A DNA stretch of 35,545 nucleotides from Halobacteriales archaeon QS_9_68_17 (GTDB taxonomy: Archaea > Halobacteriota > Halobacteria > Halobacteriales > Natronoarchaeaceae), in contig PXSA01000023.1 of assembly GCA_003023565.1 (NCBI GenBank), positions 1-35,545 of the forward strand. The letters run 5' to 3'. Below the pieces are notes generated by a model. It was not told where the DNA came from. It did not search any database and worked only from the letters and a program-made list of their open reading frames with translations. This document shows positions 1-7,285 of the stretch, piece after piece; the stretch's first letter is position 1; the number at the start of each line of letters is the position of its first letter. The position numbers and the translations under genes are program-made.

Positions 1-1114
1 CGTCGTCGTGGACCTCGCGACCCTCGACGATCCGGGCCGCGCGGCGCAGGTCGGGCAGGCGGGCGTTGGTACACGAACCGAGGAAGGCCACGTCGACCTC
101 GTAGCCCTCCATCGTCTCGCCGGGCTCGACGCGCATGTGCTCCTGCGCGCGCCGGGCGGTGTCCTGTTTCTCCTCGGGCAGTTCCTCGGGCGACGGGATG
201 GGGTCCGTGATGCCGATGCCCTGTCCGGGGGTAGTACCCCAGGTGACGACCGGTTCGAGTTCGTCCGCGTCGATGTGGACGACGTCGTCGTACTCGGCGT
301 CCTCGTCGGAGCGGATCGACTCCCAGTACGGCTTCAGTTCCTCGAACCGCTCGGGGTCCTCCCGGAAGTAGTCGGTCCCCTCCAGCCACTCGTAGGTGGT
401 CTCGTCGGGGTTGACGTAGCCGGCGCGAGCGCCGCCCTCGATGGACATGTTACAGATCGACATCCGCCCCTCCATGTCGAGGTTCTCGATGGCCTCGCCG
501 GCGTACTCGTACACGTAGCCGACGCCGCCCTCGGTGCCCAGCCGACGGATGATCTCGAGGATGACGTCCTTGGCCTCGACGCCCTCACCCAGTTCGCCGT
601 CGACCTGGATCTTGCGGACCTTCCGTTTCTCCATCGCGACGGTGCCGGTCGCGAGGACGTCCCGGATCTGGCTGGTGCCGATCCCGAACGCTAGCGCGCC
701 GAACGCGCCGTGCGTCGAGGTGTGGCTGTCGCCACAGACGACCGTCTTGCCGGGCTGTGTGATCCCCTGTTCCGGGCCGATGACGTGGACGATGCCCTGA
801 TCCCCGGTCGTCGGGTCGGAGAAGTCGATGCCGGCCTCGCGGACGTTCTCCTCCAGTTCGGCCATCATCTCCTCGGCGGCGTCCTCCTTGTACGGGCGGG
901 ACTGGTCGGCCGTCGGGACGATGTGGTCGACCGTCGCGTGGGTCAGTTCGGGGAAAACGACCTCCAGATCCCGCTCGCGGAGCATGCCGAACGCCTGCGG
1001 GCTGGTCACCTCGTGGACGAGGTGGAGGCCGACGAACAGCTGGTCCTGCCCGGTCGGTAGTTCGGTCACCTTGTGGCGTTCCCAGACTTCGTCGTACAGG
1101 GTTCCCCGACTCAC
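1..1114 (-). CDS. leuC: 3-isopropylmalate dehydratase large subunit (partial, 3' end outside window)
   Basis: This is the aconitase-family large subunit of isopropylmalate isomerase, which interconverts 2- and 3-isopropylmalate in leucine synthesis. About 371 residues are visible, beginning SRGTLYDEVWERH after a GTG start. The motif GDSHTSTHGAFGALAFG (about residues 124-140) and the first iron-sulfur ligand, in GSCTNARLPDLRRA (Cys near residue 348), are seen; the remaining cysteines lie beyond the edge. The GTG start at 1114-1112 overlaps the TGA of an upstream mini-ORF as GTGA, so translation is probably coupled. A G-rich stretch (GGGGTGG) about 8 nt upstream could serve as ribosome binding site. 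It is the last visible gene of the ilvB-ilvN-ilvC-leuC series; leuD and leuB are expected beyond the window. Confidence 0.95.
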   Translation of the reverse strand, partial: MSRGTLYDEVWERHKVTELPTGQDQLFVGLHLVHEVTSPQAFGMLRERDLEVVFPELTHATVDHIVPTADQSRPYKEDAAEEMMAELEENVREAGIDFSDPTTGDQGIVHVIGPEQGITQPGKTVVCGDSHTSTHGAFGALAFGIGTSQIRDVLATGTVAMEKRKVRKIQVDGELGEGVEAKDVILEIIRRLGTEGGVGYVYEYAGEAIENLDMEGRMSICNMSIEGGARAGYVNPDETTYEWLEGTDYFREDPERFEELKPYWESIRSDEDAEYDDVVHIDADELEPVVTWGTTPGQGIGITDPIPSPEELPEEKQDTARRAQEHMRVEPGETMEGYEVDVAFLGSCTNARLPDLRRAARIVEGREVHDD

Positions 1115-1170
1115 GCGAACCACCCCGTGGTGAGCGTGAGGTCGAAAGCGCTCGCTCTTTCGGAACTCAT
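1111..1170 (-). CDS. 19-codon mini-ORF coupled between the 99-aa ORF and leuC
   Basis: An ATG at 1170 opens a 19-residue frame ([19 protein letters not shown]) that ends with TGA at 1113-1111. Its start overlaps the stop of the 99-residue gene as ATGA, and its stop overlaps the leuC GTG start as GTGA. It therefore bridges the two genes exactly by termination-reinitiation overlaps. The peptide has no recognised family, and its content is not rich enough in leucine for a classical attenuator. It may be a translational coupler that delivers ribosomes to leuC. It could also be chance, since short ORFs are common in GC-rich DNA. Confidence 0.45.
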   Translation of the reverse strand: MSSERASAFDLTLTTGWFA

Positions 1171-1466
1171 TCTTCGGCTACGTCTCCTGTGCCGTCGCCG
1201 TGTTCCCGACCCCGTTCGAAGACGCGGTTCGCACCCTCGCCGTGGGGGTCGTCGTGGCTCACGTCGCGCATCGCGTTTGCGGGCTGTGCGTCCTCGTCCG
1301 GCTCCGCTTCGGCTTCCGCTTTCCCGCCGTCAGACTCCGCCTGACGGGACCGGCGCTCCTCGCGCCGGCCGCCGTCGGCGACGACGGTCGGGCCGCGCCG
1401 GAAGACGTCGCCGGCGGGTCGGTCGTCGTACGGGTGCGTGTGGTCGGCGTTTTTCATGTCAGTCAT
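1167..1466 (-). CDS. Conserved small haloarchaeal protein between ilvC and leuC
   Basis: This 99-residue, very hydrophilic, acidic protein begins [17 protein letters not shown]. From memory, similar ORFs sit at this position in other haloarchaeal ilv-leu operons, but I cannot name a function. Two segments resemble each other: [14 protein letters not shown] in the first half and [13 protein letters not shown] near the end, each preceded by His/Asp-rich sequence. The middle is low-complexity Glu/Ala. No membrane segment or Cys motif is seen. Its start overlaps the ilvC stop by 8 nt, and its stop overlaps the following mini-ORF as ATGA, so it belongs to the operon. A second Met at residue 4 is an alternative start. 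Confidence 0.75.
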   Translation of the reverse strand: MTDMKNADHTHPYDDRPAGDVFRRGPTVVADGGRREERRSRQAESDGGKAEAEAEPDEDAQPANAMRDVSHDDPHGEGANRVFERGREHGDGTGDVAEE

Positions 1467-2508
1467 CGGCTTTCACCTGTTCTCTGCCGCTCTCGGACTC
1501 GCTCTCCTCCTCGGCCCACGCGAACAGGTCGCGCAGGCGCGCTCCCACGTCCTCGATCTCGTGGTCTTTCTCGGCCCGCCGGAGCTGGGTGTAGCTCGGG
1601 CGGCCGGCCTGGTTCTCCGCGATCCACTCCCGGGCGAACTCGCCCGTCTGGACCTCCTCTAACGTCTCCTCCATCTTCTCGCGGGCGTGGTCGTCGACGA
1701 TGTCGTCGCCCTTGACGAGGCCGCCGTACTCGGCGGTGTCGGAGACGGAGTCCCACATCTCGCCGAGCCCGCCCTCGTACATCAGGTCGACGATGAGCTT
1801 CAGTTCGTTCAGGCACTCGAAGTACGCCATCTCGGGGCTGTAGCCCGCGTCGACGAGCGTCTCGTAGCCGTGCTTGACGAGGCTGGTGACGCCACCGCAG
1901 AGGACGGCCTGCTCGCCGAAGAGGTCGGTCTCGACCTCCTCCCGGAACGTCGTCTCGATGACGCCCGCGCGGGTGCAGCCGATCCCCTCGGCGTACGCCA
2001 GCGCCTCCTCTTTCGCCTCGCCGGAGACGTCCTGATACACCGCGACCAGGCCGGGCGTCCCCTGGTTCTGCTCGTAGTTGCGCCGGACGAGGTGGCCGGG
2101 GGACTTCGGCGCGACCATCGTCACGTCGACGTGTTCCGGCGGCTCGATCTGGTTGTAGTGGATGTTGAACCCGTGGGCGAACTGCAGGGTGTCGCCCTCG
2201 TCCAGTTCGTCCTCGATGGCCTCGAAGACGGCGGGCTGAACGGTGTCGGGCACGAGGACGGAGACGACGTCCGCCGCCGCCGCCGCGTCGTCCGGCGTCG
2301 CGACGTTCAGTCCCGCGTCCTCGGCGGCCTCGCGCGAGGGGGAGCCCTCGCGAAGGCCGACGACCACGTCCACGCCGCTCTCGTACAGGTTGCGCGCGTG
2401 GGCGTGACCCTGGCTGCCGTAGCCGAGGACGGCTACGGTCTCGTCCTCGATCGCCGCGCTGTTCGCGTCCTCGTCGTAGTATACCGTCGTGGTGAATTCT
2501 TCCGTCAT
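1459..2508 (-). CDS. ilvC: Ketol-acid reductoisomerase
   Basis: This 349-residue class I enzyme converts 2-acetolactate to 2,3-dihydroxy-isovalerate (and the isoleucine-pathway counterpart) with NADPH and Mg2+. The dinucleotide-binding loop [10 protein letters not shown] is at residues 29-38. The family segments [12 protein letters not shown] and [18 protein letters not shown] and the metal-site helix [10 protein letters not shown] are all present. Length fits the short class of about 330-350 residues, with an acidic haloarchaeal C-terminal tail ([12 protein letters not shown]). It follows ilvN after 28 nt and overlaps the next ORF by 8 nt, so it is in the ilv-leu operon. Confidence 0.98.
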   Translation of the reverse strand: MTEEFTTTVYYDEDANSAAIEDETVAVLGYGSQGHAHARNLYESGVDVVVGLREGSPSREAAEDAGLNVATPDDAAAAADVVSVLVPDTVQPAVFEAIEDELDEGDTLQFAHGFNIHYNQIEPPEHVDVTMVAPKSPGHLVRRNYEQNQGTPGLVAVYQDVSGEAKEEALAYAEGIGCTRAGVIETTFREEVETDLFGEQAVLCGGVTSLVKHGYETLVDAGYSPEMAYFECLNELKLIVDLMYEGGLGEMWDSVSDTAEYGGLVKGDDIVDDHAREKMEETLEEVQTGEFAREWIAENQAGRPSYTQLRRAEKDHEIEDVGARLRDLFAWAEEESESESGREQVKADD

Positions 2509-2536
2509 TGGTGTCGATAGTGGGTGAACGCGTTCG

Positions 2537-3127
2537 TCATCTCGTCTCCTCCGCGCCGCGTTCGAGCGCAGCGGTGCCGGTGCGGACGACCTCCAGTATC
2601 TCGAACCGGTGGAAGGTCTCGACCGCGGCCTCTACCTTCTGTCTGCTCCCCGTTATCTCGACGGTGACCGTGTCCTGACTGACGTCGACGGCCTCGCCGC
2701 CGTACATCTCCGCGACGGACTGGACCTGGTCGGGCTTGTCGCCCTCGACTTTGATCAGCGCGAGTTCGCGCTGGGTCGCGTCCGTCTCCAGTTCCGTCAC
2801 GGAGACGACCGGGATGAGCTTCTCCAGTTGCTTTTTCGCCTGTTCGATGCCCGGTTCCGGCTCCTCGATGACGAGGGTGATCCGGGCGCGGTTCTCCTCC
2901 TCCGTCGGCCCGACGGTGAGGCTCTCGATGTTGAACTGCCGCCGCGAGAACAGTCCCGAGACGGCCGCGAGCACGCCGGGTTCGTGTTTGACCGTCGCCG
3001 ACAGCACCGCTCGCCGGGGCTCCGGTTCGGCCTCGACCGCGGGGTCGATGCGGACGCCCTGGGAGTTGCGGCGGCCGTCCGGATGGGGTCGCTCGTTCGG
3101 CGACGGGCCGGGAAGTCCTCCCGACAT
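2537..3127 (-). CDS. ilvN: Acetolactate synthase small (regulatory) subunit
   Basis: This 196-residue protein is the regulatory subunit that stabilises IlvB and confers end-product (valine) inhibition. An N-terminal haloarchaeal extension of about 37 residues precedes the ACT domain, [21 protein letters not shown] onward, with the conserved [12 protein letters not shown] segment. The C-terminal domain (about residues 110-185) carries RELALIKV and the [12 protein letters not shown] motif. The ATG at 3127 lies 2 nt after the ilvB TAA, indicating tight coupling. The frame stays open much further upstream, antisense-like through ilvB, but only this part has homology. Confidence 0.95.
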   Translation of the reverse strand: MSGGLPGPSPNERPHPDGRRNSQGVRIDPAVEAEPEPRRAVLSATVKHEPGVLAAVSGLFSRRQFNIESLTVGPTEEENRARITLVIEEPEPGIEQAKKQLEKLIPVVSVTELETDATQRELALIKVEGDKPDQVQSVAEMYGGEAVDVSQDTVTVEITGSRQKVEAAVETFHRFEILEVVRTGTAALERGAEETR

Positions 3128-3129
3128 GG

Positions 3130-4923
3130 TTACAGTTGCTCCAGGTGTTCGGCCTGCAGCGCGAACCGTCCGTTCTTCCCGCTGCTCGGCACCATCGGGA
3201 AGACGTTCTCCTCGGGGTCGATGTGGAAGTCGATGACCGCGGGACCGTCGTAGTCGACGGCGGCCTCGACGGCCTCCTCGACGCCGTCGTAGTCCGCGAC
3301 GGTGAACCCGCGCGCGCCGAACGCCTCGGCGAGTTTCGCGAAGTCCGGGCACCAGGAGTACTCCGAGGCCATCCGGCGGCCCTCGAAGAAGCCGTCCTGC
3401 CACTGCCGGACCATGCCGACGTACTCGTTGTTGAGCACGGCGACGGTGATGTCCATGTTCTCGCGGACCGCGACGGACAGCTCCTGTATCGTCATCAGGA
3501 ACGAACCGTCGCCCTCGAAGCAGACGACCGACTGGTCGTCGTCCGCGGCGAGGCGCGCGCCGATAGCGGCCGGCAGGCCGTAGCCCATCGTGCCCAGGCC
3601 GTGAGAGGAGACCCACGTCCGGGGCTCGGTGTAGTTCCAGAACTGGAACGCCCACATCTGGTGCTGGCCGACGCCCGTCGTGACGACGGTGTCGTCGCCG
3701 GTCGCCTCGTCCAGCACCTCGACGACGAACTGCGGTTTCAGCGGTTCGTCGTCCGGCGTGGCGTAGTCCATCGGGTACTCCGACTTCCACGCCTGCACCT
3801 CGTCGCGCCACTCGGCGTAGCGGTCGGACGGGTCCGGCCGCCGGTCCAGCTCGTCGTCGAGCTGGTCGATGACGCGGCCGGCGTCGCCGATGAGCGGGTA
3901 GTCCGCGTGGACGTTCTTCGAGACCTCCGCCGGGTCGATGTCGACGTGGACGACCTCGGCCTCGGGCGCGAACGAGTCGACGCCGCCGGTGAGACGGTCG
4001 TCGAAGCGCGTGCCGATGCCGAGCAGGACGTCGCAGTGCGTGATCGCCATGTTGGCGTAGCCGGTGCCGTGCATGCCGGCGACCTCCAGCGACAGGTCGT
4101 CGTCCTCGGGGTACGCGCCGATGCCCGGCATCGTCGTGATGACCGGTATCTCGTACTCGCGGGCGAACGCCCGCAGTTCGTCGGTTGCCTCGCCCTTGAT
4201 GACGCCGCCGCCCGCGAGGATGACGGGCTTCTCGGCGGCGGAGATGGCGTCCGCGGCGGCCTCGACGGCCGCCTCGTCGGCCTCCTCCGGCGGGTTGTAC
4301 GTGTCGGACGTCTCCGCCTCGCCGGGGTCGCGGTCGGTCTCGGCCTGCGTGACGTCTTTCGGCAGGTCGACCAGCGTCGGTCCCTGCCGTCCCTCGTCGG
4401 CCACGGCGAACGCCTCCCCGACCACGTCGCCGACGGTGTCCTCGTCGCTGGCGAAGTAGTTCGTCTTCGTGATCGGGTCGGTAACGCCCGTGGTGTCGGT
4501 CTCCTGGAACGCGTCGTTGCCGACGAGATCCGTCGGCACCTGTCCGGTCAGCGCGACCATGGGGTCGGAGTCCATGCTCGCGTCGGCGATGCCGGTGACG
4601 AGGTTCGTCGCGCCGGGACCGGACGTGGCGAGGCAGACGCCGGGGTCGCCCGAGACGATGCCGTACGCGTCGGCCGCGTGGGCGGCCCCCTGCTCGTGGG
4701 CCATCGTGACGTGGTTCAGGTCCGAGTCGTACAGGGCGTCGTAGACGGGCATGATCGCCCCGCCCTGAACGCCGAAGAGGTACTCGACCCCCGCGTTCTC
4801 CAGCGCGGTGACGACCGACGCCGCGCCGGTCCCCGCCGAACTCGCCGCGACCTCCTCGGCGTCGGCGTCCTCGGCGGCCGCTTCTGCCTCCGTCTGGGTC
4901 GTCGGCGGGACTTGCTCGCTCAT
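3130..4923 (-). CDS. ilvB: Acetolactate synthase large (catalytic) subunit
   Basis: This 597-residue ThDP-, FAD- and Mg2+-dependent enzyme condenses pyruvate with pyruvate or 2-oxobutyrate, the first common step of valine, leucine and isoleucine synthesis. An acidic N-terminal tail of about 30 residues precedes the Pyr domain (FGVQGGAIMPVYDAL), with the catalytic Glu in HEQGAAHAADAYG near residue 77. The central FAD domain includes AEKPVILAGGGVIKG. The ThDP/Mg motif EGDGSFLMTIQE through VLNNEYVGMVRQW begins near residue 467. The start is supported by GGAG 7 nt upstream. It is preceded by a 160-nt untranslated stretch, a short leader ORF and two hairpins that suggest leader-mediated control. 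Confidence 0.97.
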   Translation of the reverse strand: MSEQVPPTTQTEAEAAAEDADAEEVAASSAGTGAASVVTALENAGVEYLFGVQGGAIMPVYDALYDSDLNHVTMAHEQGAAHAADAYGIVSGDPGVCLATSGPGATNLVTGIADASMDSDPMVALTGQVPTDLVGNDAFQETDTTGVTDPITKTNYFASDEDTVGDVVGEAFAVADEGRQGPTLVDLPKDVTQAETDRDPGEAETSDTYNPPEEADEAAVEAAADAISAAEKPVILAGGGVIKGEATDELRAFAREYEIPVITTMPGIGAYPEDDDLSLEVAGMHGTGYANMAITHCDVLLGIGTRFDDRLTGGVDSFAPEAEVVHVDIDPAEVSKNVHADYPLIGDAGRVIDQLDDELDRRPDPSDRYAEWRDEVQAWKSEYPMDYATPDDEPLKPQFVVEVLDEATGDDTVVTTGVGQHQMWAFQFWNYTEPRTWVSSHGLGTMGYGLPAAIGARLAADDDQSVVCFEGDGSFLMTIQELSVAVRENMDITVAVLNNEYVGMVRQWQDGFFEGRRMASEYSWCPDFAKLAEAFGARGFTVADYDGVEEAVEAAVDYDGPAVIDFHIDPEENVFPMVPSSGKNGRFALQAEHLEQL

Positions 4924-4929
4924 CGGTCC

Positions 4930-4953
4930 GCTCCGCCGGCGCTCCCCGCCGGC
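4930..4953 (-). promoter_or_regulatory. ilvB: Hairpin abutting the ilvB Shine-Dalgarno
   Basis: On the ilvB transcript, GCCGGCG and CGCCGGC form a perfect 7-bp GC stem with a GGGAG loop (4935-4953). GGAG (4934-4931) follows directly, 7 nt before the ATG. If formed, the stem would sit against the ribosome binding site and could limit ilvB translation. This is seen in sequence only; GC-rich DNA makes some such stems by chance. Confidence 0.4.
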
Positions 4954-5078
4954 CGGGCTGTCGCCGCGTGGTTACTCGTCGGTCGATACTGCCGTGTTGG
5001 TGGATGTGTACTGGACATTGCTGTGGCACGTGCTGGGTCGGAAATCGATGCGGACGCCGGTCGGGGAAGGGGTGATGC

Positions 5079-5096
5079 AGGGGCTAGTGAGCCCCT
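5079..5096 (-). promoter_or_regulatory. Hairpin spanning the stop codon of the ilv leader ORF
   Basis: AGGGGCU and AGCCCCU form a perfect 7-bp stem with a CACU loop. The 5' arm covers the last Val-Gly-Ala codons, and the stop UAG starts in the loop and continues into the 3' arm. A ribosome finishing or pausing on the leader would melt it. GGGGC at 5131-5127, upstream of the Val/Leu/Ile codons, could pair alternatively with the same GCCCC. No U-tract follows, so a classical intrinsic terminator is not evident. Confidence 0.5.
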
Positions 5097-5176
5097 ACAA
5101 TGATCGCGAGAAGGATCGGCAGGACGGCCCCGTGGCTCGCGGACTGCGTGCGAGCGGTTCGCGGTGACCGTCTCAT
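5084..5176 (-). CDS. Putative branched-chain amino acid leader peptide upstream of ilvB
   Basis: This is a 30-codon ORF too short for usual gene calling. The N-terminal half is Arg/Ser/Thr-rich (MRRSPRTARTQSASHG); residues 18-27 read VLPILLAIIV, eight of ten being Val, Leu or Ile, the end products of the downstream operon. The ATG lies about 3 nt after the TSS predicted from a TATA-like element at 5203-5210, so it would be the first codon of a leaderless mRNA. The stop falls inside a hairpin. This composition and placement recall bacterial ilv leader peptides such as IlvL. It could instead be a short hydrophobic peptide that arose by chance, but the coincidence of promoter, codons and hairpin argues for a regulatory role. 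Confidence 0.6.
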   Translation of the reverse strand: MRRSPRTARTQSASHGAVLPILLAIIVGAH

Positions 5177-5202
5177 TGGTAGTTCCCTTGTGGCTGCCGT
5201 CG

Positions 5203-5210
5203 GTATAACT
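5203..5210 (-). promoter_or_regulatory. TATA-like element for the ilv leader/operon
   Basis: AGTTATAC on the minus strand is about 29 nt upstream of position 5179, placing the predicted TSS next to the leader ATG at 5176. It is the best TATA match between leuA and ilvB. Confidence 0.55.
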
Positions 5211-5231
5211 CTTGTGCGAGGTGCAACGGTC

Positions 5232-5262
5232 CCGCGGGGGCGACCCGCACGCCGCCCCGCGG
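5232..5262. repeat. GC-rich inverted repeat between leuA and the ilv promoter
   Basis: CCGCGGGG (5232-5239) and CCCCGCGG (5255-5262) are perfect 8-bp inverted arms separated by 15 nt. The repeat lies after the leuA stop and upstream of the ilv TATA box, so it could be a terminator stem for leuA or an operator. No T-run follows, and base composition makes chance possible. Confidence 0.3.
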
Positions 5263-5317
5263 ACGGCGGGACGGTCTACCTGCCGCTGAGAGGCGGCGGC
5301 GAACCGGCCGGGCGTCA

Positions 5318-6565
5318 TCAGGCGCGGACCTCCTGTTCGCGTTCGACGCCCTCCTCGCGAGCGAACTCCTTCAGGTCGCTCATGGTGACGCGCTGTTTCT
5401 CCGCGCCGTAGTCCTTGACGCGGCGAGTGACGGCGCGTACCTCCTCGTCAGACGGGGCGAAACCGGCGTCTTGCAGTCGCTCCCGTACCGAGTGGGTACC
5501 GGTGTGCTTACCCAGCACCAGTTCGCGCCGTGCCCCGACCATCTCCGGGGTCATGACGCCCGGTTCGAACGTGTCGGAGTTCTCGATGACGCCCGCGGCG
5601 TGGATGCCGCTCTCGTGGGCGAAGGCGTTGTCGCCGACGACGGGCTTGTTGCCCGGCACGTCGACGCCGGACTTCCCCTCGACCAGCCGCGAGAGCGCGG
5701 CGATACCGGTCGTGTCGATGCCGGTGTCGACCTGATAGACGCTCTCGACCGCCATGACGAACTCCTCGTAGGCGGCGTTGCCCGCGCGCTCCCCGATGGA
5801 GTTGATGCTGACCTGCGCCTGGTCGGCCCCGGCCTCGATACCGGAGATGGCGTTCGCGGTCGCCATCCCGAAGTCGTCGTGCGTGTGGACGTCGACCCGG
5901 GCGGTCGTGTGGTCACAGACCATCTCGATCAGGTCGTGGAACCGCCGCGGCGTCGCCACGCCGCAGGTGTCCGGGATGTTGATCCAGTCGGTGCCCGCCT
6001 CCGTGACGGCCTCGATGACCTCGATCAGGAAGTCCTCGTCCGTTCGGGTGGCGTCCATCGGCGAGTACATCACTTCGACGCCGGCGTCGGCTAATCGCTC
6101 GACTGCGTCGGTCGAGCGGTCGACGACCTGCTCGCGGGTCGCGTGCATCGAGTCCTCGATCTGGACGTCGCTGGTGGACGCGAACACGTGCACCATCTCG
6201 ACGCCAGCGTCGAGGGCCGCTTCGATGTCCTTGTCGACGACGCGGGCCAGCCCGCACACCGTCGTATCCGTGCTGTTAGCGATGTCGCTCACGGCTTCGA
6301 ACTCGGCGTCGGAGTTGACGGGGAACCCGGCTTCGATTACGTGGGTTCCCATCCGGTCGAGAGCCGCGGCTATCTCGCGTTTGTCCTCGTAGGAGAACGA
6401 CGTGCGCGGCGACTGCTCCCCGTCGCGGAGCGTCGTGTCGAAAACTCGTGCGCTGTCTATCTCGCTAGTGGAATCTAACGTGCCCTGGAAGAACTCGATC
6501 CCCCCGGCCTGTACCGGAGGACGAACCCATGGACTGCGTGTTGCGCTTAGGCATGGTGTCTGCAC
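5318..6565 (-). CDS. leuA: 2-isopropylmalate synthase / (R)-citramalate synthase family; start uncertain
   Basis: This DRE-TIM metallolyase condenses acetyl-CoA with a 2-oxo acid. Seen are RVFDTTLRDGEQSPRTSF (metal and catalytic Arg/Asp), the VHTHDDFGMATANA metal ligands, GERAGNAAYEE, GIHAAGVIENSDTFEPG and GKHTGTHSVRERL. There is no long C-terminal allosteric domain, so leucine versus citramalate specificity cannot be settled. The start is problematic. The longest frame begins at ATG 6607, but a TATA box (6581-6590) lies inside it. GTG 6565 is only about 20 nt from that box, and no in-frame ATG or GTG follows the predicted TSS near 6559. A +1 shift in the G6 run at 6505-6500 would join the frame to ATG 6554. 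It precedes and probably feeds the ilv-leu operon. Confidence 0.85.
   Translation of the reverse strand: MQTPCLSATRSPWVRPPVQAGGIEFFQGTLDSTSEIDSARVFDTTLRDGEQSPRTSFSYEDKREIAAALDRMGTHVIEAGFPVNSDAEFEAVSDIANSTDTTVCGLARVVDKDIEAALDAGVEMVHVFASTSDVQIEDSMHATREQVVDRSTDAVERLADAGVEVMYSPMDATRTDEDFLIEVIEAVTEAGTDWINIPDTCGVATPRRFHDLIEMVCDHTTARVDVHTHDDFGMATANAISGIEAGADQAQVSINSIGERAGNAAYEEFVMAVESVYQVDTGIDTTGIAALSRLVEGKSGVDVPGNKPVVGDNAFAHESGIHAAGVIENSDTFEPGVMTPEMVGARRELVLGKHTGTHSVRERLQDAGFAPSDEEVRAVTRRVKDYGAEKQRVTMSDLKEFAREEGVEREQEVRA
6465..6554 (-). CDS. Short out-of-frame ORF at the leuA 5' end (uORF or true N-terminus)
   Basis: ATG 6554 lies about 5 nt after the TSS predicted from the TATA box at 6581-6590, so it should be the first codon read. 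It opens a 29-residue frame (MPKRNTQSMGSSSGTGRGD and on) overlapping leuA in another frame and ending at TAG 6467-6465. If one G is dropped from the G6 run at 6505-6500, it continues as GTGRGIEFFQGTLDS and becomes the LeuA N-terminus. It is either a uORF, a programmed or mutational frameshift, or a sequencing error. Confidence 0.4.
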   Translation of the reverse strand: MPKRNTQSMGSSSGTGRGDRVLPGHVRFH

Positions 6566-6580
6566 TGGGTGTCTCTCCGG

Positions 6581-6590
6581 TATATAAAAC
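6581..6590 (-). promoter_or_regulatory. leuA: TATA box of leuA
   Basis: GTTTTATATA on the minus strand is a strong archaeal TATA box and predicts a TSS near 6559. It falls within the longest possible leuA reading frame, ruling out ATG 6607 for transcripts from this promoter. Confidence 0.65.
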
Positions 6591-6804
6591 TGTCCCTGTG
6601 ACAGCATCAGTTAGATGTTTTATATTTCCTGACTGCGAGTCCGTTTCGGATGATCGCAAGACATAGACTACCTTACCGTCACCATATGTCCTTATACACT
6701 TCAGCAGTGTCGATGGGTTCCAAACGAGCCGGACGGTAGTGAGGTCGAACGTTCTCTTGATTATCGCATGAAAAAATCTGTCCGTCAACTCGCACGCGCT
6801 CTGG

Positions 6805-6864
6805 GGAGCCCGAACTGATCGGTTGGACAGCTCTCTGCGGAGCCCGAACCGATCGGTTGGACAG
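6805..6864. repeat. Pair of 26-bp direct repeats with a palindromic core
   Basis: GGAGCCCGAAC followed by YGATCGGTTGGACAG occurs at 6805-6830 and 6839-6864, differing at one base, 34 nt apart. The second copy contains the perfect palindrome AACCGATCGGTT. They lie between leuA and the transporter remnant, in a 300-bp stretch with no convincing gene. They may be operator sites or scars of a rearrangement. Confidence 0.5.
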
Positions 6865-6902
6865 GGGAACTGGGGTGATCGGAGGAAGCGGCACCGAAGG
6901 GC

Positions 6903-7238
6903 GTGCCGTTCCTTGTGGAGTTCGGACGCGCGCTCCTCCCGCTCGTCGCGCTGAACGGCCTGTTCGGCGCAGCGGACGGCCTGCGGGAACCGGCGAGCAC
7001 GGCGCTGTTCGCCGACGAAGGCAGCGACAACGGCGGTATCGCGAGCAGTTTCGGCGTCCGCGAACTCGTCCGGCGACCGGGGAGCATCGTCGCGCCGATG
7101 ACCGGCGGAGTGCTGATGACCGGGGTCGGAACAGCGTGTGTGTTCTACGTCGGCGCGGCCGCGGCGTTCGGGGGTATCGCCGCCTTCATCGGTATCCTCG
7201 TCCGGAACCACGGTCGACAGGCCCTGTCGAAACAGTGA
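6903..7238 (+). pseudogene. C-terminal remnant of an MFS transporter
   Basis: This 111-residue open frame resembles only the last third of a major facilitator superfamily permease. It contains LPLVALNGLFGAADGLREPA, then GIASSFGVRELVRRPGSIVAP and two hydrophobic segments (GGVLMTGVGTACVFYVGA, AFGGIAAFIGIL), ending in a basic tail. A full MFS protein has about 400 residues and 12 membrane segments; no N-terminal part is found upstream, where the frame is closed by a TGA. The GTG start at 6903 is only the first available codon. This is most simply a decayed gene left by a deletion whose edge lies near the direct repeats at 6805-6864. Confidence 0.7.
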
Positions 7239-7285
7239 GAGGTTCAGCCCCCAACTAAGCCGCTGGACGTGCTACGTTCACGGGC

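Noticed and set aside
2537..5029. 830-residue minus-strand ORF
   Set aside because: Only its last 196 codons (from 3127) match IlvN; the rest is the out-of-frame shadow of ilvB, Arg/Gly-rich, as GC-rich DNA produces.
3136..5103. 655-residue plus-strand ORF antisense to ilvB
   Set aside because: Val/Arg/Asp-rich shadow of the true gene with no domain pattern.
6566..6607. Upstream ATG 6607 as the leuA start
   Set aside because: A TATA box lies downstream of it and the added residues have no family resemblance.
6615..6900. Minus-strand ORFs of 71-248 residues between leuA and the transporter remnant
   Set aside because: They read through the direct repeats and the leuA promoter and show no conserved pattern.
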